NCBI RefSeq assembly: GCF_902506325.1
Contig: NZ_LR732328.1
Location: 1,609,071-1,673,070 of the forward strand
Reading direction: 5' to 3'
Length of the DNA: 64,000 nt
Origin: Limnobacter sp. 130
GTDB taxonomy: Bacteria > Pseudomonadota > Gammaproteobacteria > Burkholderiales > Burkholderiaceae_B
Of this stretch, positions 48,444-57,261 are shown in pieces. The notes below the pieces were generated by a model. That model saw nothing but the letters and a program-made list of their open reading frames with translations, had not been told where the DNA came from and did no database searches. A program made the position numbers and the translations under genes. The first letter of the stretch is position 1, and each line of letters begins with the position of its first letter.

Positions 48444-49819
48444 GTTCTAACACTTTGCAAAATCAAGAAACGCATTCGCCTTCCCAAGTTGGCTTTTGGG
48501 AAGCTTTCAGATTCTGGCTCAAACTTGGCTTCATCAGTTTTGGAGGTCCCGCCGGTCAGATCGCGATCATGCACCAGGAAGTGGTCGAGAAAAAGCACTG
48601 GTTATCTGAGCGGCGCTTTCTACACGCGCTGAACTACTGCATGGTTTTGCCCGGTCCGGAGGCGCAACAGCTTGCAACTTACATTGGATGGCTTATGCAT
48701 CGGACGGTCGGCGGAGTGCTCGCCGGTGTGTTGTTTGTGTTGCCGTCCTTGTTACTGTTGATCATCTTGTCTTGGGTATACATTGCATTGGGCGATACTC
48801 CGGTGGTTGCCGGTCTTTTCTACGGAATCAAACCGGCAGTTACCGCTATCGTGTTTCAGGCAGCCCATCGAATCGGATCAAGGGCGTTGAAGAACAGAAT
48901 ACTTTGGACGGTGGCAGCCTTGTCATTTGTGGCCACCGCAGTGTTCAGTATTCCGTTTCCCCTTATTGTGGCCATGGCCGCATTGCTGGGCTACTGGGGT
49001 GGAAAAGTCAGGCCAGCACAATTCTCAATCGGTGGAGGGCATGCATCATCCCAAAAGGATTACGGACGCGCGCTTGTTGATGACAACACACCGACTCCTG
49101 TCCATGCGCTTTTCACATGGAAGCGCCTTATTCAGGTTGCTGCGATTGGTTTGAGTTTGTGGGCTGTACCAATGGGGTTGATGACACTGTACTTTGGCTG
49201 GGAGCACACACTGACCCAAATGGGCTGGTTTTTCACGAAAGCTGCGTTGCTCACATTTGGCGGGGCTTATGCAGTACTGCCCTATGTTTACGAGGGTGCG
49301 GTAGAGCATTTTTCCTGGCTCAATGCAACCCAGATGATTGATGGATTGGCTTTGGGAGAAACGACTCCCGGCCCGCTCATTATTATTGTGGCTTTCGTAG
49401 GATTTGTAGGGGCCTATTTAAAGGAAGTTTTTGGTCCAGAGCAGTTATTCTGGGCGGGTGTTGCAGGAGCCACCGTTGTGACCTGGTTCACATTCCTGCC
49501 TTCATTCATCTTCATATTCATGGGTGGCCCCTTGATTGAAACCACCCACAATCAACCCAAGCTGACTGCCCCGTTGACGGCGATAACTGCTGCTGTGGTA
49601 GGCGTGATCTTAAACTTGGCTCTGTTTTTTGGTTACCACGTGCTTTGGCCGAGCGGTATGTCCACAACTGCATTTCTCTCTGGGTTTGAATGGCCGGCCG
49701 CTCTGATTGCCGTAATAGCGACACTTGCGCTTTTCAAGTTCAAACGGGGGGTGATTCAAGTGATCATTGGCAGCGCATTGCTTGGGTTGTTGGTGACACA
49801 AGCCAAAGCTTTTATATGA
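48440..49819 (+). CDS. chrA: Chromate efflux transporter ChrA
   Basis: 459 residues, two-domain long form: both halves contain the repeated FGGPAGQIAIMH / FGGAYAVLPYVYEG signature, and ALNYCMVLPGPEAQQLATYIGWL is typical. ChrA exports chromate driven by the proton gradient across the inner membrane. Overlaps chrB by 4 bases. No further chr genes (chrC, chrF) follow. Confidence 0.95.
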   Translation: MSSNTLQNQETHSPSQVGFWEAFRFWLKLGFISFGGPAGQIAIMHQEVVEKKHWLSERRFLHALNYCMVLPGPEAQQLATYIGWLMHRTVGGVLAGVLFVLPSLLLLIILSWVYIALGDTPVVAGLFYGIKPAVTAIVFQAAHRIGSRALKNRILWTVAALSFVATAVFSIPFPLIVAMAALLGYWGGKVRPAQFSIGGGHASSQKDYGRALVDDNTPTPVHALFTWKRLIQVAAIGLSLWAVPMGLMTLYFGWEHTLTQMGWFFTKAALLTFGGAYAVLPYVYEGAVEHFSWLNATQMIDGLALGETTPGPLIIIVAFVGFVGAYLKEVFGPEQLFWAGVAGATVVTWFTFLPSFIFIFMGGPLIETTHNQPKLTAPLTAITAAVVGVILNLALFFGYHVLWPSGMSTTAFLSGFEWPAALIAVIATLALFKFKRGVIQVIIGSALLGLLVTQAKAFI

Positions 49820-50286
49820 AAAAGAATCAAAGGCGATTCGGACATGGCTTTGGCAACTAAACCATGGTCAGTCTTGGCGTTCGCTGTAAGTTTGTGGAAG
49901 CAACATCCCGAAGAACTTATTTCGCCGTTCTTGATGAAGATTCGCACCTAAATCACAACAGAGAACCCCACCTTTTGGTGAGGCTTGTGTCAGATCAACT
50001 GGGAACTACTGCATCTAACGGCTACTTCGGATCAAAAGCTGTCGCTATTGCAAAGGTCATTTTAGTCCGCTTCGGCCGAAATTCGACCTTAACTGACCTT
50101 CAACAGTTAAATGCATGAGCACCGTCAGGCGTCCCGCTAAAGGGTTAGGGTGAGCTTGCTAAACAAAATCCACCATTAACGCCCCCAGATTCTATGTTTG
50201 TATACTTTCATCGTGGGGGCTTCATTTCGGCACTCAAACGTGACTGCCCAACCGACTGCAAAGCGCCTATGCAGTTGCTAATAGCG
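49820..50286. other. 467-base region without a convincing gene
   Basis: Short open frames exist (for example 49864-50118, 84 codons, no ribosome binding site), but none resembles a known protein. Near 50193-50220 a GCCCCC...GGGGGC inverted repeat with a long AT-rich loop is present. This is the left border of the apparently acquired dehydrogenase cluster. Confidence 0.5.
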
Positions 50287-51276
50287 CTAAACTGTCACCA
50301 CAATTTTGCCGATCTGCTGGTTGGATTCCATATAGCGGTGTGCTTCGACAATCTGCGCTAGCGGAAAGGTTTTGGCCACCAGCGGTTTCAGCTTGCCTTC
50401 AGTCAGCCCTTGCACAATGAAGGCTTTGGCGCGTGCCATGCGTTCAGGATGAGTGCTGATTTCAAATAGGGTATACCCGCGTATGGTTAATTGCTTGGCG
50501 AGCACGGGGAACAGCGGCAATGGCGTCGGCTCTGTACTTAGCGCGCCATACTGGAAAATAATGCCGCTTTGGGCTGTCGCTTCTGCCAGTTTGCTGATGG
50601 TCGGCCCGCCAACCGGATCGAACACCACGCGTGCACCTTTATTATTGGTAATGCGGTTCACTTCGGTCACCAGGTCTTGTTCTTCCGTCGCAATCACATG
50701 CTTGGCACCGGCCTTGAGCAAAGCCTCGCGCTTGCTGCTGGTGCGCGTCAAAGCAACAGGAATGGCACCCAGCAGATTGGCAATCTCGATAGCTGCCACA
50801 CCCACGCTACTGGATGCCGCCGGAATCAGCACAAACTCACCGACTTTGGTATCGGCAAACTCCACCAATGCGCCGTAGGCAGTCATATATTGCATCCAGA
50901 TGGCGGAAGCTTCCGGCCAAGAAAGTGATGGTGGATGCTTGACCACGGCAAATGCGGGCACATTCGCCAACTCACCATACACGCCATACTGATTCTGCGA
51001 AAACGCCGGAACCGTGCTGACCGCATCACCTATCTTGAAATCAGTCACATCCTCGCCCACCGCATTGATTATGCCTGCCGCCTCATAGCCGAGCCTCGCT
51101 GGCAGTTGCGGTGTTTCCAGATACTGACCATTGCGAAACATGACTTCGGCACGATTGAGTCCGATGGCATGCACCTTGATCTGCACCTCACCCTTGCCTG
51201 GTGAGGCGACTTGTTCATCTGCTATCTGTAATACTTCTGGCCCACCGGTTTGGTGGAATCTGACGACACGTGACAT
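50287..51276 (-). CDS. Zinc-independent MDR-type quinone oxidoreductase/alcohol dehydrogenase
   Basis: 329 residues of the medium-chain dehydrogenase superfamily: an N-terminal GroES-like domain (GEVQIKVHAIGLNRAEVMFRNG) and a Rossmann domain with VLIPAASSSVGVAAIEIANLLGA for NADP(H). The Cys/His zinc ligands of true zinc alcohol dehydrogenases are lacking, so a quinone- or enone-reducing role is likelier. Last gene of a same-strand set under the TetR regulator at 55124. Confidence 0.85.
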   Translation of the reverse strand: MSRVVRFHQTGGPEVLQIADEQVASPGKGEVQIKVHAIGLNRAEVMFRNGQYLETPQLPARLGYEAAGIINAVGEDVTDFKIGDAVSTVPAFSQNQYGVYGELANVPAFAVVKHPPSLSWPEASAIWMQYMTAYGALVEFADTKVGEFVLIPAASSSVGVAAIEIANLLGAIPVALTRTSSKREALLKAGAKHVIATEEQDLVTEVNRITNNKGARVVFDPVGGPTISKLAEATAQSGIIFQYGALSTEPTPLPLFPVLAKQLTIRGYTLFEISTHPERMARAKAFIVQGLTEGKLKPLVAKTFPLAQIVEAHRYMESNQQIGKIVVTV

Positions 51277-51325
51277 TTTTATCTCCTGATAATGTAAAAA
51301 ATAGTGTGAAAATACTATTTATAAT

Positions 51326-52348
51326 TTAATGCCAGCCTTTCAACACGATCTTGCCTATGGTGCCACCTGCTTCGAGCTGAGCGTGCGCCTTACGCAGATT
51401 GGTAGCATTGATGGGTGATAGGGTTTCATTGAGCGTGGTCTTCAGCACACCCTCATCCACCAGTTTGGCAATGCGGTCGAGGATAAGGTGCTGTTCTGTC
51501 ATGTCGGCGGTCTGAAACATGGAACGTGTAAACATCAGCTCCCATGCGAAGGTCGCGCTCTTATTCTTGAGCAGATTAAGGTCCACCGGCTGTGCGGTTT
51601 CGACAATCGAGCAAATCTTGCCTTGCGGCTTGATGAGCTCGGCCATGACAGAAAAATAGCCATCGGTATCGTTGCAGCAGAAAATATAATCTGGTTGGGG
51701 AATGCCGATTTCGCGCATTTGCGTCACTAGGTCATGCTTATGATTGATGACATACTGTGCGCCCAATTCCTGCACCCAGCGTACGGTCTCAGGCCGCGAT
51801 GCCGTGGCTACCACGGTCAATCCCGCCAGTTTGTTCGCGAGTTGGATGGCAATCGAACCCACGCCGCCCGCACCGCCTATGATAAGCAGGTTTTTATTGC
51901 GGTTCTGCGCTATATCAAGCGCAATGCCCAGGCGGTCGAACAGTGATTCCCAAGCTGTCACTGCGGTCAGCGGCAAAGCTGCCGCCTGCTCATAACTCAA
52001 GCTCTGCGGCATGTGCCCGACTATGCGCTCATCCATGAGCTGGTATTCGGCATTGCAGCCCGAGCGCGTGATGTCACCCGCATAAAACACTTTGTCGCCA
52101 GTCTTGAACAGCGTGCAATCTGGCCCGGCTTCGACGACTTCACCAGCGGCATCCCAGCCCAGCACCTTGGGTGTGGTCTCTATCTTGTCCTTGGGTTTTC
52201 GCACTTTGGTATCTACCGGGTTAACTGCAATGGCGTGGATCTTGACCAGCAGATCGCGACCGGTAGTGACGGGGATGGGCAATTCGACATCCATCAGCGA
52301 TTCAGGATCGCTGATAGGTAAATACTTGGTTAATGCAACGGCTTTCAT
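51326..52348 (-). CDS. MDR family zinc-binding-type alcohol dehydrogenase
   Basis: 340 residues from MKAVALTKY; AGGAG precedes this ATG by six bases, while the longer open frame upstream crosses a hairpin repeat. GroES-like domain with LLVKIHAIAVNPVDTKVR, then a Rossmann fold with LLIIGGAGGVGSIAIQLANKL. This subfamily resembles NADPH:quinone or zinc-type alcohol reductases. It is 49 bases upstream of the next dehydrogenase on the same strand. Confidence 0.87.
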   Translation of the reverse strand: MKAVALTKYLPISDPESLMDVELPIPVTTGRDLLVKIHAIAVNPVDTKVRKPKDKIETTPKVLGWDAAGEVVEAGPDCTLFKTGDKVFYAGDITRSGCNAEYQLMDERIVGHMPQSLSYEQAAALPLTAVTAWESLFDRLGIALDIAQNRNKNLLIIGGAGGVGSIAIQLANKLAGLTVVATASRPETVRWVQELGAQYVINHKHDLVTQMREIGIPQPDYIFCCNDTDGYFSVMAELIKPQGKICSIVETAQPVDLNLLKNKSATFAWELMFTRSMFQTADMTEQHLILDRIAKLVDEGVLKTTLNETLSPINATNLRKAHAQLEAGGTIGKIVLKGWH

Positions 52349-52368
52349 GGCGGCTCCTATTTTTGTAG

Positions 52369-52395
52369 CGCAGGCGTCCTCGCCTGCGTTTTTTT
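52369..52395. repeat. GC-rich palindromic repeat/terminator (CGCAGGCG type)
   Basis: CGCAGGCG-TCCT-CGCCTGCG followed by seven T on the plus strand, with TGTAG in front. Such GTAGCGCAGGCG... units are, as I recall, dispersed repeats in other betaproteobacterial orders (Nitrosomonadales). It lies inside a minus-strand operon, where the T run points the wrong way. I see no second copy in this window. Confidence 0.6.
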
Positions 52396-52430
52396 GATAA
52401 GTTGGCAGGCGGGGCGCATGCGCAACAACT

Positions 52431-53393
52431 TCATATAAATTCCGGTAAAACAAATTCAGCCAACTCCTGCAACACCTCACCGGCCGGACGTTTGCCGTAT
52501 TTGACGTTGAAAATCATGTGGTCCACGCCGATACGTTTGCTGGCACGCAGATGTACCAGCAGCGCATTCCTGCCGAGTCGGTGACCCAGATGAATAGGCG
52601 TTGGTGCTTCGTTCGGGTTATCGGCAAGATCAATAAAATAAGACTGCGTAAACGGTTTATACTGCCCCGGCAATTCCGCTTCAACAGTATCGCGCCAGCG
52701 CTGCACCACCTGCGCCTGCGCTTCTATGCTACGCGGGTAGCTCATCCAGCCGTCGGCATTGCGCGCGATCCAGCCCAGATCCTGCTGACTATGTCCGGTA
52801 ACTAACAAGGGCACATGCGAAGCTACCGGCTTGGGAATGACATCGGCATGTTGCAGATGGCCAAAGCTGCTACTTATTTGCGGGTAAAACTCTGACCAAT
52901 ATATCTTAAGCAAATCGACCTCTTCGCGAAACATCGCCCCTCGCGACTCAAAATCCACATTAAAGGCTGGGAACTCCACCATCCTATCGCCTGTAGCTAT
53001 GCCAAGCAGCAAGCGGCCATTGGACAACTGGTCTATGCTGGCGGCGGCTTTGGCGATATGTATCGGGTGGCGCAATGGCAGAATGATGGATGCCGTCAGC
53101 AGCGCGATTTCTGTGGTCTGCGCGGCCATATAACCGAGATAAGCCCACGGGTCGAATACCTGGCCGACATCGCCAAAATTCGGGTCGCGCAGCGGCACAT
53201 CGCGAAAGCCGAGGCTGGAAAAACCGGCTTTTTCAGCAAACTGCGCCAGCGCTACCTGGTTGTGCATGGTCGGCTGGTCGCGCTCGAAGGCCTCGATCGG
53301 GAACATGATGCCCAGCGTGAGTTTGCCGCGTTGGAATACACGCTGCCAGCCGCGGTTGGCTGTCGGCGATTGATTTGGATTAGGGGTATACAT
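52431..53393 (-). CDS. LLM-class (luciferase-like) oxidoreductase
   Basis: 320 residues with a luciferase-like TIM barrel: LTLGIMFPIEAF at the start, LTASIILPLRHPIHIAKAAASIDQLSNGRLLLGIATGD in the middle, and a C-terminal VDHMIFNVK. It uses reduced FMN. Of the LLM groups it looks most like the BA3436-type family; the substrate is unknown. MYTPNPNQ at 53393 is chosen as start. Confidence 0.88.
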   Translation of the reverse strand: MYTPNPNQSPTANRGWQRVFQRGKLTLGIMFPIEAFERDQPTMHNQVALAQFAEKAGFSSLGFRDVPLRDPNFGDVGQVFDPWAYLGYMAAQTTEIALLTASIILPLRHPIHIAKAAASIDQLSNGRLLLGIATGDRMVEFPAFNVDFESRGAMFREEVDLLKIYWSEFYPQISSSFGHLQHADVIPKPVASHVPLLVTGHSQQDLGWIARNADGWMSYPRSIEAQAQVVQRWRDTVEAELPGQYKPFTQSYFIDLADNPNEAPTPIHLGHRLGRNALLVHLRASKRIGVDHMIFNVKYGKRPAGEVLQELAEFVLPEFI

Positions 53394-53502
53394 TCTGCTC
53401 ACTAAGAAAAAACACTGGCACACCACAAAAGGTAGGAAAGTGATGTGCCAGTGTAGGTCCGAAATAGCCCGGGGAGGAGCTATCTACTTAGCCAAAACAG
53501 AT

Positions 53503-53808
53503 TTAAGACTGGCCTTTGACTGCCAGTAAATCCACGGTTTCGATTACCGGCATCTCGGTCAGCAAATCTGCGGCATTCGCCATCAGTGCCTCAGCGATTT
53601 TCCCGGTCAAATGCGCTTGTCGGCCATGTTCATCCATAAAGGTGTCAAAAATGCCAAAGGTGGCAGGGCCGAATTTGAGTGCGTACCAGGTAGCGGTTTC
53701 TGGCTCATTTTCCACCAGCGGTAGTGCGGATTTCAGAAATGCTTCCAGTGCTGCTTCTTTGCCTAGCTTGGCGTGCAGACGTACATACAGTGCTAACTTT
53801 TTGCTCAT
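53503..53808 (-). CDS. Antibiotic-biosynthesis-monooxygenase (ABM) domain protein
   Basis: 101 residues forming one ABM ferredoxin-like fold: YVRLHAKLGKEAALEAFLKSALP and the TWYALKFGPATFGIFDTF strand. Relatives include the quinol monooxygenase YgiN. No cofactor is needed in that family. An AGGAG ribosome binding site precedes the ATG. It lies between the iron-type alcohol dehydrogenase and the LLM gene in the TetR cluster. Confidence 0.85.
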   Translation of the reverse strand: MSKKLALYVRLHAKLGKEAALEAFLKSALPLVENEPETATWYALKFGPATFGIFDTFMDEHGRQAHLTGKIAEALMANAADLLTEMPVIETVDLLAVKGQS

Positions 53809-53882
53809 GATTGCTCCTAATAAAAAATAAGTACAAAGGTGCTGAATTCGCGATATCGCGCTTTATCCACCCTATTAAAAAT

Positions 53883-55052
53883 TTAAATACTGGCTTCCAG
53901 CACTTCCCTGCTCTTATCCAGCGTCACATCCTGATGCTCACCGAGTTTGACCATGCCATGACTTTCAAGTTGCGCCAGCAGGGCAGGAATGGCATCCGCA
54001 CCGATGTTGTAGGCGGATAAGCGCGTAGGCACGCTGAGACTTTCGAAAAAAGCGCGGGTATTCTGGATGGCCGCTTCGATGCGAGCATCCTCTGACCCTT
54101 CACTGATATGCCAGACGCGCTCGGCGTATTGCAGCAGCTTGGCGCGCTTGGATTCGCGACGCACGCTCAACATGGTCGGCAGGATGATAGCGAGAGTCTG
54201 TGCGTGATCCAATCCATGAAGCGCGGTGATCTCGTGGCCTATCATGTGCGTCGACCAATCGCTCGGCACACCGGAGCCGATCAAGCCATTCAAGGCCAGG
54301 GTGGCGACCCACATGAAGTTGGCCTGAGTGTCGTAATCCTGCGGATTGGCCAGCACCTTGGGACCAACCTCGATAAGGGTCTGTAGCAAGCCTTCGGCAA
54401 AGCGATCCTGCACCCGCGCTTCCACCGGGTAGGTCAGGTATTGCTCCATGATGTGGGTGTAGGCATCCACCACGCCGTTGGCCAACTGGCGCGGCGGCAG
54501 GGTGTAGCTCTTGCTCGGGTCGAGCACGGAGAACTGTGGAAACACATGCTCACTGGTGAAATAGAGCTTGTCGTGCAAGCCAGATGCGGTTTCGGTGCGT
54601 GAAATCACCGAGCCGTCGTTCATCTCCGAGCCTGTCGCTGGCAAGGTCAGCACCGTGCCATAAGGCATGGCTTGTTTCACATTGGCACCGCGCTGGAGCA
54701 AAATCTCCCACGGGTCGCCCTCGGCATACACCGCCGCCGCGACAAACTTAGTGCCATCAATCACCGAGCCACCGCCGACTGCCAGTAGGTAATCCAGCTT
54801 GTTGGCCTTGATTTTAGAGACGGCTTTCATGAGCGTTTCATAAGTCGGATTAGGCTCGATGCCGCTGAATTCTTCGGCATAACGCCCGCCCAGTGCGGCT
54901 TTGACTTCATCCAGCGTGCCATTCTTCTTGGCGCTAGTGCCGCCGTAAACAATCAATACGCGAGCCTCAGCAGGCACCAGCTTGTCGATTTCGGCGACCT
55001 TGCCCTTGCCGAAAGCGATACGCGTGGGATTGTAAAAATCAAAATTCAACAT
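53883..55052 (-). CDS. Iron-containing alcohol dehydrogenase (YqhD-like)
   Basis: 389 residues with the family's NAD(P) loop (VGGGSVIDGTKFVAA) and metal-binding His region (HMIGHEITALHGLDHAQTLAI). NADPH-dependent aldehyde reductases of the YqhD type fit best, which detoxify short-chain aldehydes. ATG at 55052 is used; one codon upstream is TTG. A TetR operator sequence lies about 30 bases ahead of it, indicating direct control by the regulator at 55124. Confidence 0.9.
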   Translation of the reverse strand: MLNFDFYNPTRIAFGKGKVAEIDKLVPAEARVLIVYGGTSAKKNGTLDEVKAALGGRYAEEFSGIEPNPTYETLMKAVSKIKANKLDYLLAVGGGSVIDGTKFVAAAVYAEGDPWEILLQRGANVKQAMPYGTVLTLPATGSEMNDGSVISRTETASGLHDKLYFTSEHVFPQFSVLDPSKSYTLPPRQLANGVVDAYTHIMEQYLTYPVEARVQDRFAEGLLQTLIEVGPKVLANPQDYDTQANFMWVATLALNGLIGSGVPSDWSTHMIGHEITALHGLDHAQTLAIILPTMLSVRRESKRAKLLQYAERVWHISEGSEDARIEAAIQNTRAFFESLSVPTRLSAYNIGADAIPALLAQLESHGMVKLGEHQDVTLDKSREVLEASI

Positions 55053-55079
55053 CAAAAAACTCCTTAAAAATTACAGTTA

Positions 55080-55096
55080 TTAGACCAGTCGGTTAG
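55080..55096. promoter_or_regulatory. TetR operator copy 2 (ahead of iron-type dehydrogenase)
   Basis: TTAGACCAGTCGGTTAG matches the copy ahead of tetR at 14 of 17 positions. It lies between tetR and the dehydrogenase gene. Confidence 0.65.
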
Positions 55097-55123
55097 TGTT
55101 CGACCAAATAAAAAAGATCGTAC

Positions 55124-55729
55124 TTAATCAAGCCCCAGTCTTGCTTTCGTGGCATTCATGGCGCATTCCAGGGCTGCACGCGTGCGGCCTACCTTGGTCA
55201 AAAGCGTTGCGCCTATCCACATATAGTAGATCTCTGCCGTGACAGTTTTTGCATCGAGATTTGCCGGAAACTCGCCTTGGCGGATGCCCTCTTGCACGCA
55301 GTTGGTAAGGCGCGCTATCACACGATCGGTACCATTCTTCAACGTAATACGCATGACTTCGGAAAGATCCGTCACTTCTGCGCTCAATTTAACTACCAGA
55401 CATTTATCCGTTGTGGCATCACTTGACTGCGTATCCAGCCAGAACTGGAAAAATCCCAGCAGGCGGCTGGAATTAGTGCTGCCGTCATCTTTAAGCATGT
55501 GCTCTAACATGTGCAGGTAACCGTCAAAGTAATCTTCGAGCAAAGCGTCGCCAAACTGCTCTTTGGATTTGAAATAGTGATAGAACGAGCCCTTGGGCAC
55601 GCCGGCAGTAGAAAGTATCTCGTTGAGGCCGACCGCAGCAAAGCCCTTGCCGAGGATGATGCCCTTGGCTATATCGAGGATTTGCTGACGCGTATCGCCA
55701 GACTTTATGATTGGAAGTTCATTACCCAT
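55124..55729 (-). CDS. TetR/AcrR family regulator of the dehydrogenase cluster
   Basis: 201 residues: helix-turn-helix FAAVGLNEILSTAGVPKGSFYHYFKSKE, then a C-terminal ligand domain with one Cys in DKCLVV and one in LTNCVQEG. The family includes NemR-like sensors of quinones and aldehydes, which respond through Cys. It is upstream of and on the same strand as the five enzymes it probably represses, and two matching operators flank it. Confidence 0.9.
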   Translation of the reverse strand: MGNELPIIKSGDTRQQILDIAKGIILGKGFAAVGLNEILSTAGVPKGSFYHYFKSKEQFGDALLEDYFDGYLHMLEHMLKDDGSTNSSRLLGFFQFWLDTQSSDATTDKCLVVKLSAEVTDLSEVMRITLKNGTDRVIARLTNCVQEGIRQGEFPANLDAKTVTAEIYYMWIGATLLTKVGRTRAALECAMNATKARLGLD

Positions 55730-55748
55730 AAGTGCATTATTGCATTAA

Positions 55749-55765
55749 TTAGACCGGTCGTCTAG
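55749..55765. promoter_or_regulatory. TetR operator copy 1 (ahead of tetR)
   Basis: TTAGACCGGTCGTCTAG contains the inverted repeat TAGAC-CGGTC-GTCTA, 20 bases before the tetR start; outer bases TAA/TTA extend the dyad. This points to autorepression. Confidence 0.7.
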
Positions 55766-55939
55766 TTATGCCATTAAAAAAGCTTTCAATTTACTTTGCG
55801 AAAATCTAAAAAGAATTTGCTTGGGAAGAGGATGAATGATAAATCTCTAGTACTTGAAAATTCACAATTCGCTATATTTTTTATTGGTATGGGATTCATT
55901 GGTTTTGTAAATCTTCATAGGTTATTATGAAGGTCAGCT

Positions 55940-56137
55940 TTGGGTCAAATACAGTCCTTTTTCACAAAACTAGTCAAGTCGGCTCTGGCCGAAACACCGC
56001 CCTTAACCTACCTAGGGATTGCCAATAACCCAGAAGCTGGTGATTTGACTCGGAAAGCGGTGGCTGTAGCAAAGTTCGATAACCTTCCAACCACCTTTTT
56101 AGCCGAATTGAAAAAGGGAGTAAAAGATGGACTCTGA
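55940..56137 (+). pseudogene. Decayed RelE/HigB-like toxin gene
   Basis: A 65-codon frame (TTG start) carries FTKLVKSAL and IANNPEAGDL, the N-terminal pattern of RelE/HigB toxins, then jumps to VAKFDNLPTTFLAELKKGVKDG, the usual C-terminal part. The 35-40 residues that normally link them, with the catalytic strands, are missing. It looks like an internal deletion. An antitoxin start overlaps its 3' end, as expected for such operons. Confidence 0.55.
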
Positions 56138-56282
56138 AATGAAAAAATTTCAAGATGATTTACTTGAGTCGGTGAAACAAATGCATCAAGGCAACGCGAC
56201 AGAAAACACAACTACCCACCCACCTGCACATTCTTCTGGCACTCGAAGCAGTAAACCTGCCCCCCAAAACGCGGCTTGTTGA
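56127..56282 (+). pseudogene. Truncated antitoxin gene remnant
   Basis: The ATG at 56127 follows a strong GGGAG site and overlaps the toxin frame by 11 bases. The first ~26 residues (MDSEMKKFQDDLLESVKQM...) resemble the start of HigA-type HTH antitoxins; then the frame runs into the 3' end of the opposite-strand NERD gene and becomes low-complexity, stopping at 56282. The HTH domain is gone, marking a junction near 56205. Confidence 0.5.
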
Positions 56283-57135
56283 ACCAGCAAAACTTCGCAA
56301 CGTTGTAAGCCACTGCGGTTCCACAAGTATTGCAAGCCAGTTTTGATTTCTTGGGCTCTGGCTCAACATTCTCAACGGCCTCAACTGCAGCCTCTTCATC
56401 AAGGTGCACAGGTAACCCAAACTTTCCATGCCAGTTAAATTGTTGTGGTTTGTGCAACGCTGCCAACCGTTCAGCAAACGCTTTTAATGTTTCGCTGCTG
56501 ACCAGCTTTGCAAGGCTTAGCGGGTTATTGTCATCGTCCATTGCCTTATCAAGTATCGCCTTGATTTGGTCAACTTTAACAATCTCATCAAGCCCTGGAA
56601 ACGCGGCTGATGGGCGGGTAATACGCGCTTTACTAGATACCAAGACCAAGCTTTTGATCACAGGCTTGATCGAAAAGCCCAAACGCTTTTCCAGTGGAAC
56701 CACCCCATCATCAAATACTTCTTGAAGCAGTGAACAGTGTCTGCGGTTTTGTTCTAACGGCGAGGGTATGCCGAAGGCTTTGGCGCCAGAAAACGAAACG
56801 AATTCGCCTTGCTCGTTAATTGAGATCCCTTGATTAAAGTGTTTGCTTTCGCATACCCAAATTTCCATCAGCCGATTAATCAGCAAGTGGTCAATTTGCG
56901 CAACCCGGCCCTTGTGTTCAATGCGCAAGTCGTGAATGACTGCCCAGTTTTTTCCATTGCCGTAGTGGTACTCAATTTGATAGGCGGCGTCCTTCTCTCC
57001 CTTTACACCCGACCGGATCGCTTTAATCACTTTTTCAATCTTACGTTTCGTCAACGCAGATGCGGAAGGATGGTTCAACAGGCTTTCAAGAATCTTGATG
57101 TCGTTTTCTCGATCATCAGCGCTTTTGATCAACAT
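56212..57135 (-). CDS. NERD domain protein with C-terminal zinc ribbon
   Basis: 307 residues from MLIKSADD at 57135. The NERD (nuclease-related) domain spans about 45-175, with DLRIEHKGRVAQIDHLLI and WVCESKHFNQG giving the D and E-x-K residues of a restriction-like fold. The C-terminus has four Cys (CNTCG...CFECQ), a topoisomerase-type zinc ribbon. It probably acts on DNA; some NERD proteins are nucleases in defence settings. Here it stands alone next to the broken toxin-antitoxin locus. Confidence 0.8.
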   Translation of the reverse strand: MLIKSADDRENDIKILESLLNHPSASALTKRKIEKVIKAIRSGVKGEKDAAYQIEYHYGNGKNWAVIHDLRIEHKGRVAQIDHLLINRLMEIWVCESKHFNQGISINEQGEFVSFSGAKAFGIPSPLEQNRRHCSLLQEVFDDGVVPLEKRLGFSIKPVIKSLVLVSSKARITRPSAAFPGLDEIVKVDQIKAILDKAMDDDNNPLSLAKLVSSETLKAFAERLAALHKPQQFNWHGKFGLPVHLDEEAAVEAVENVEPEPKKSKLACNTCGTAVAYNVAKFCWFNKPRFGGQVYCFECQKNVQVGG

Positions 57136-57261
57136 GGATTTGACTGAATAAAGTGATAGGTTCAACCGTATTCTGCACGAATACTTTTCTTGAGAACCAG
57201 CACCGCAATTCAACACCAGCAGTTTTTACACAAGACGATGCGACCCACGCAGAATTAAAAA

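Noticed and set aside
49864-50118. 84-codon frame after chrA
   Set aside because: No ribosome binding site and no recognisable protein features; left as unassigned DNA.
50193-50220. Integron attC-like site
   Set aside because: Inverted GCCCCC/GGGGGC arms are present, but the core sites of an attC are not, and no integrase gene is seen.
52369-52395. Terminator for the minus-strand dehydrogenase operon
   Set aside because: The T run lies on the plus strand, so it cannot end minus-strand transcription; treated as a repeat.
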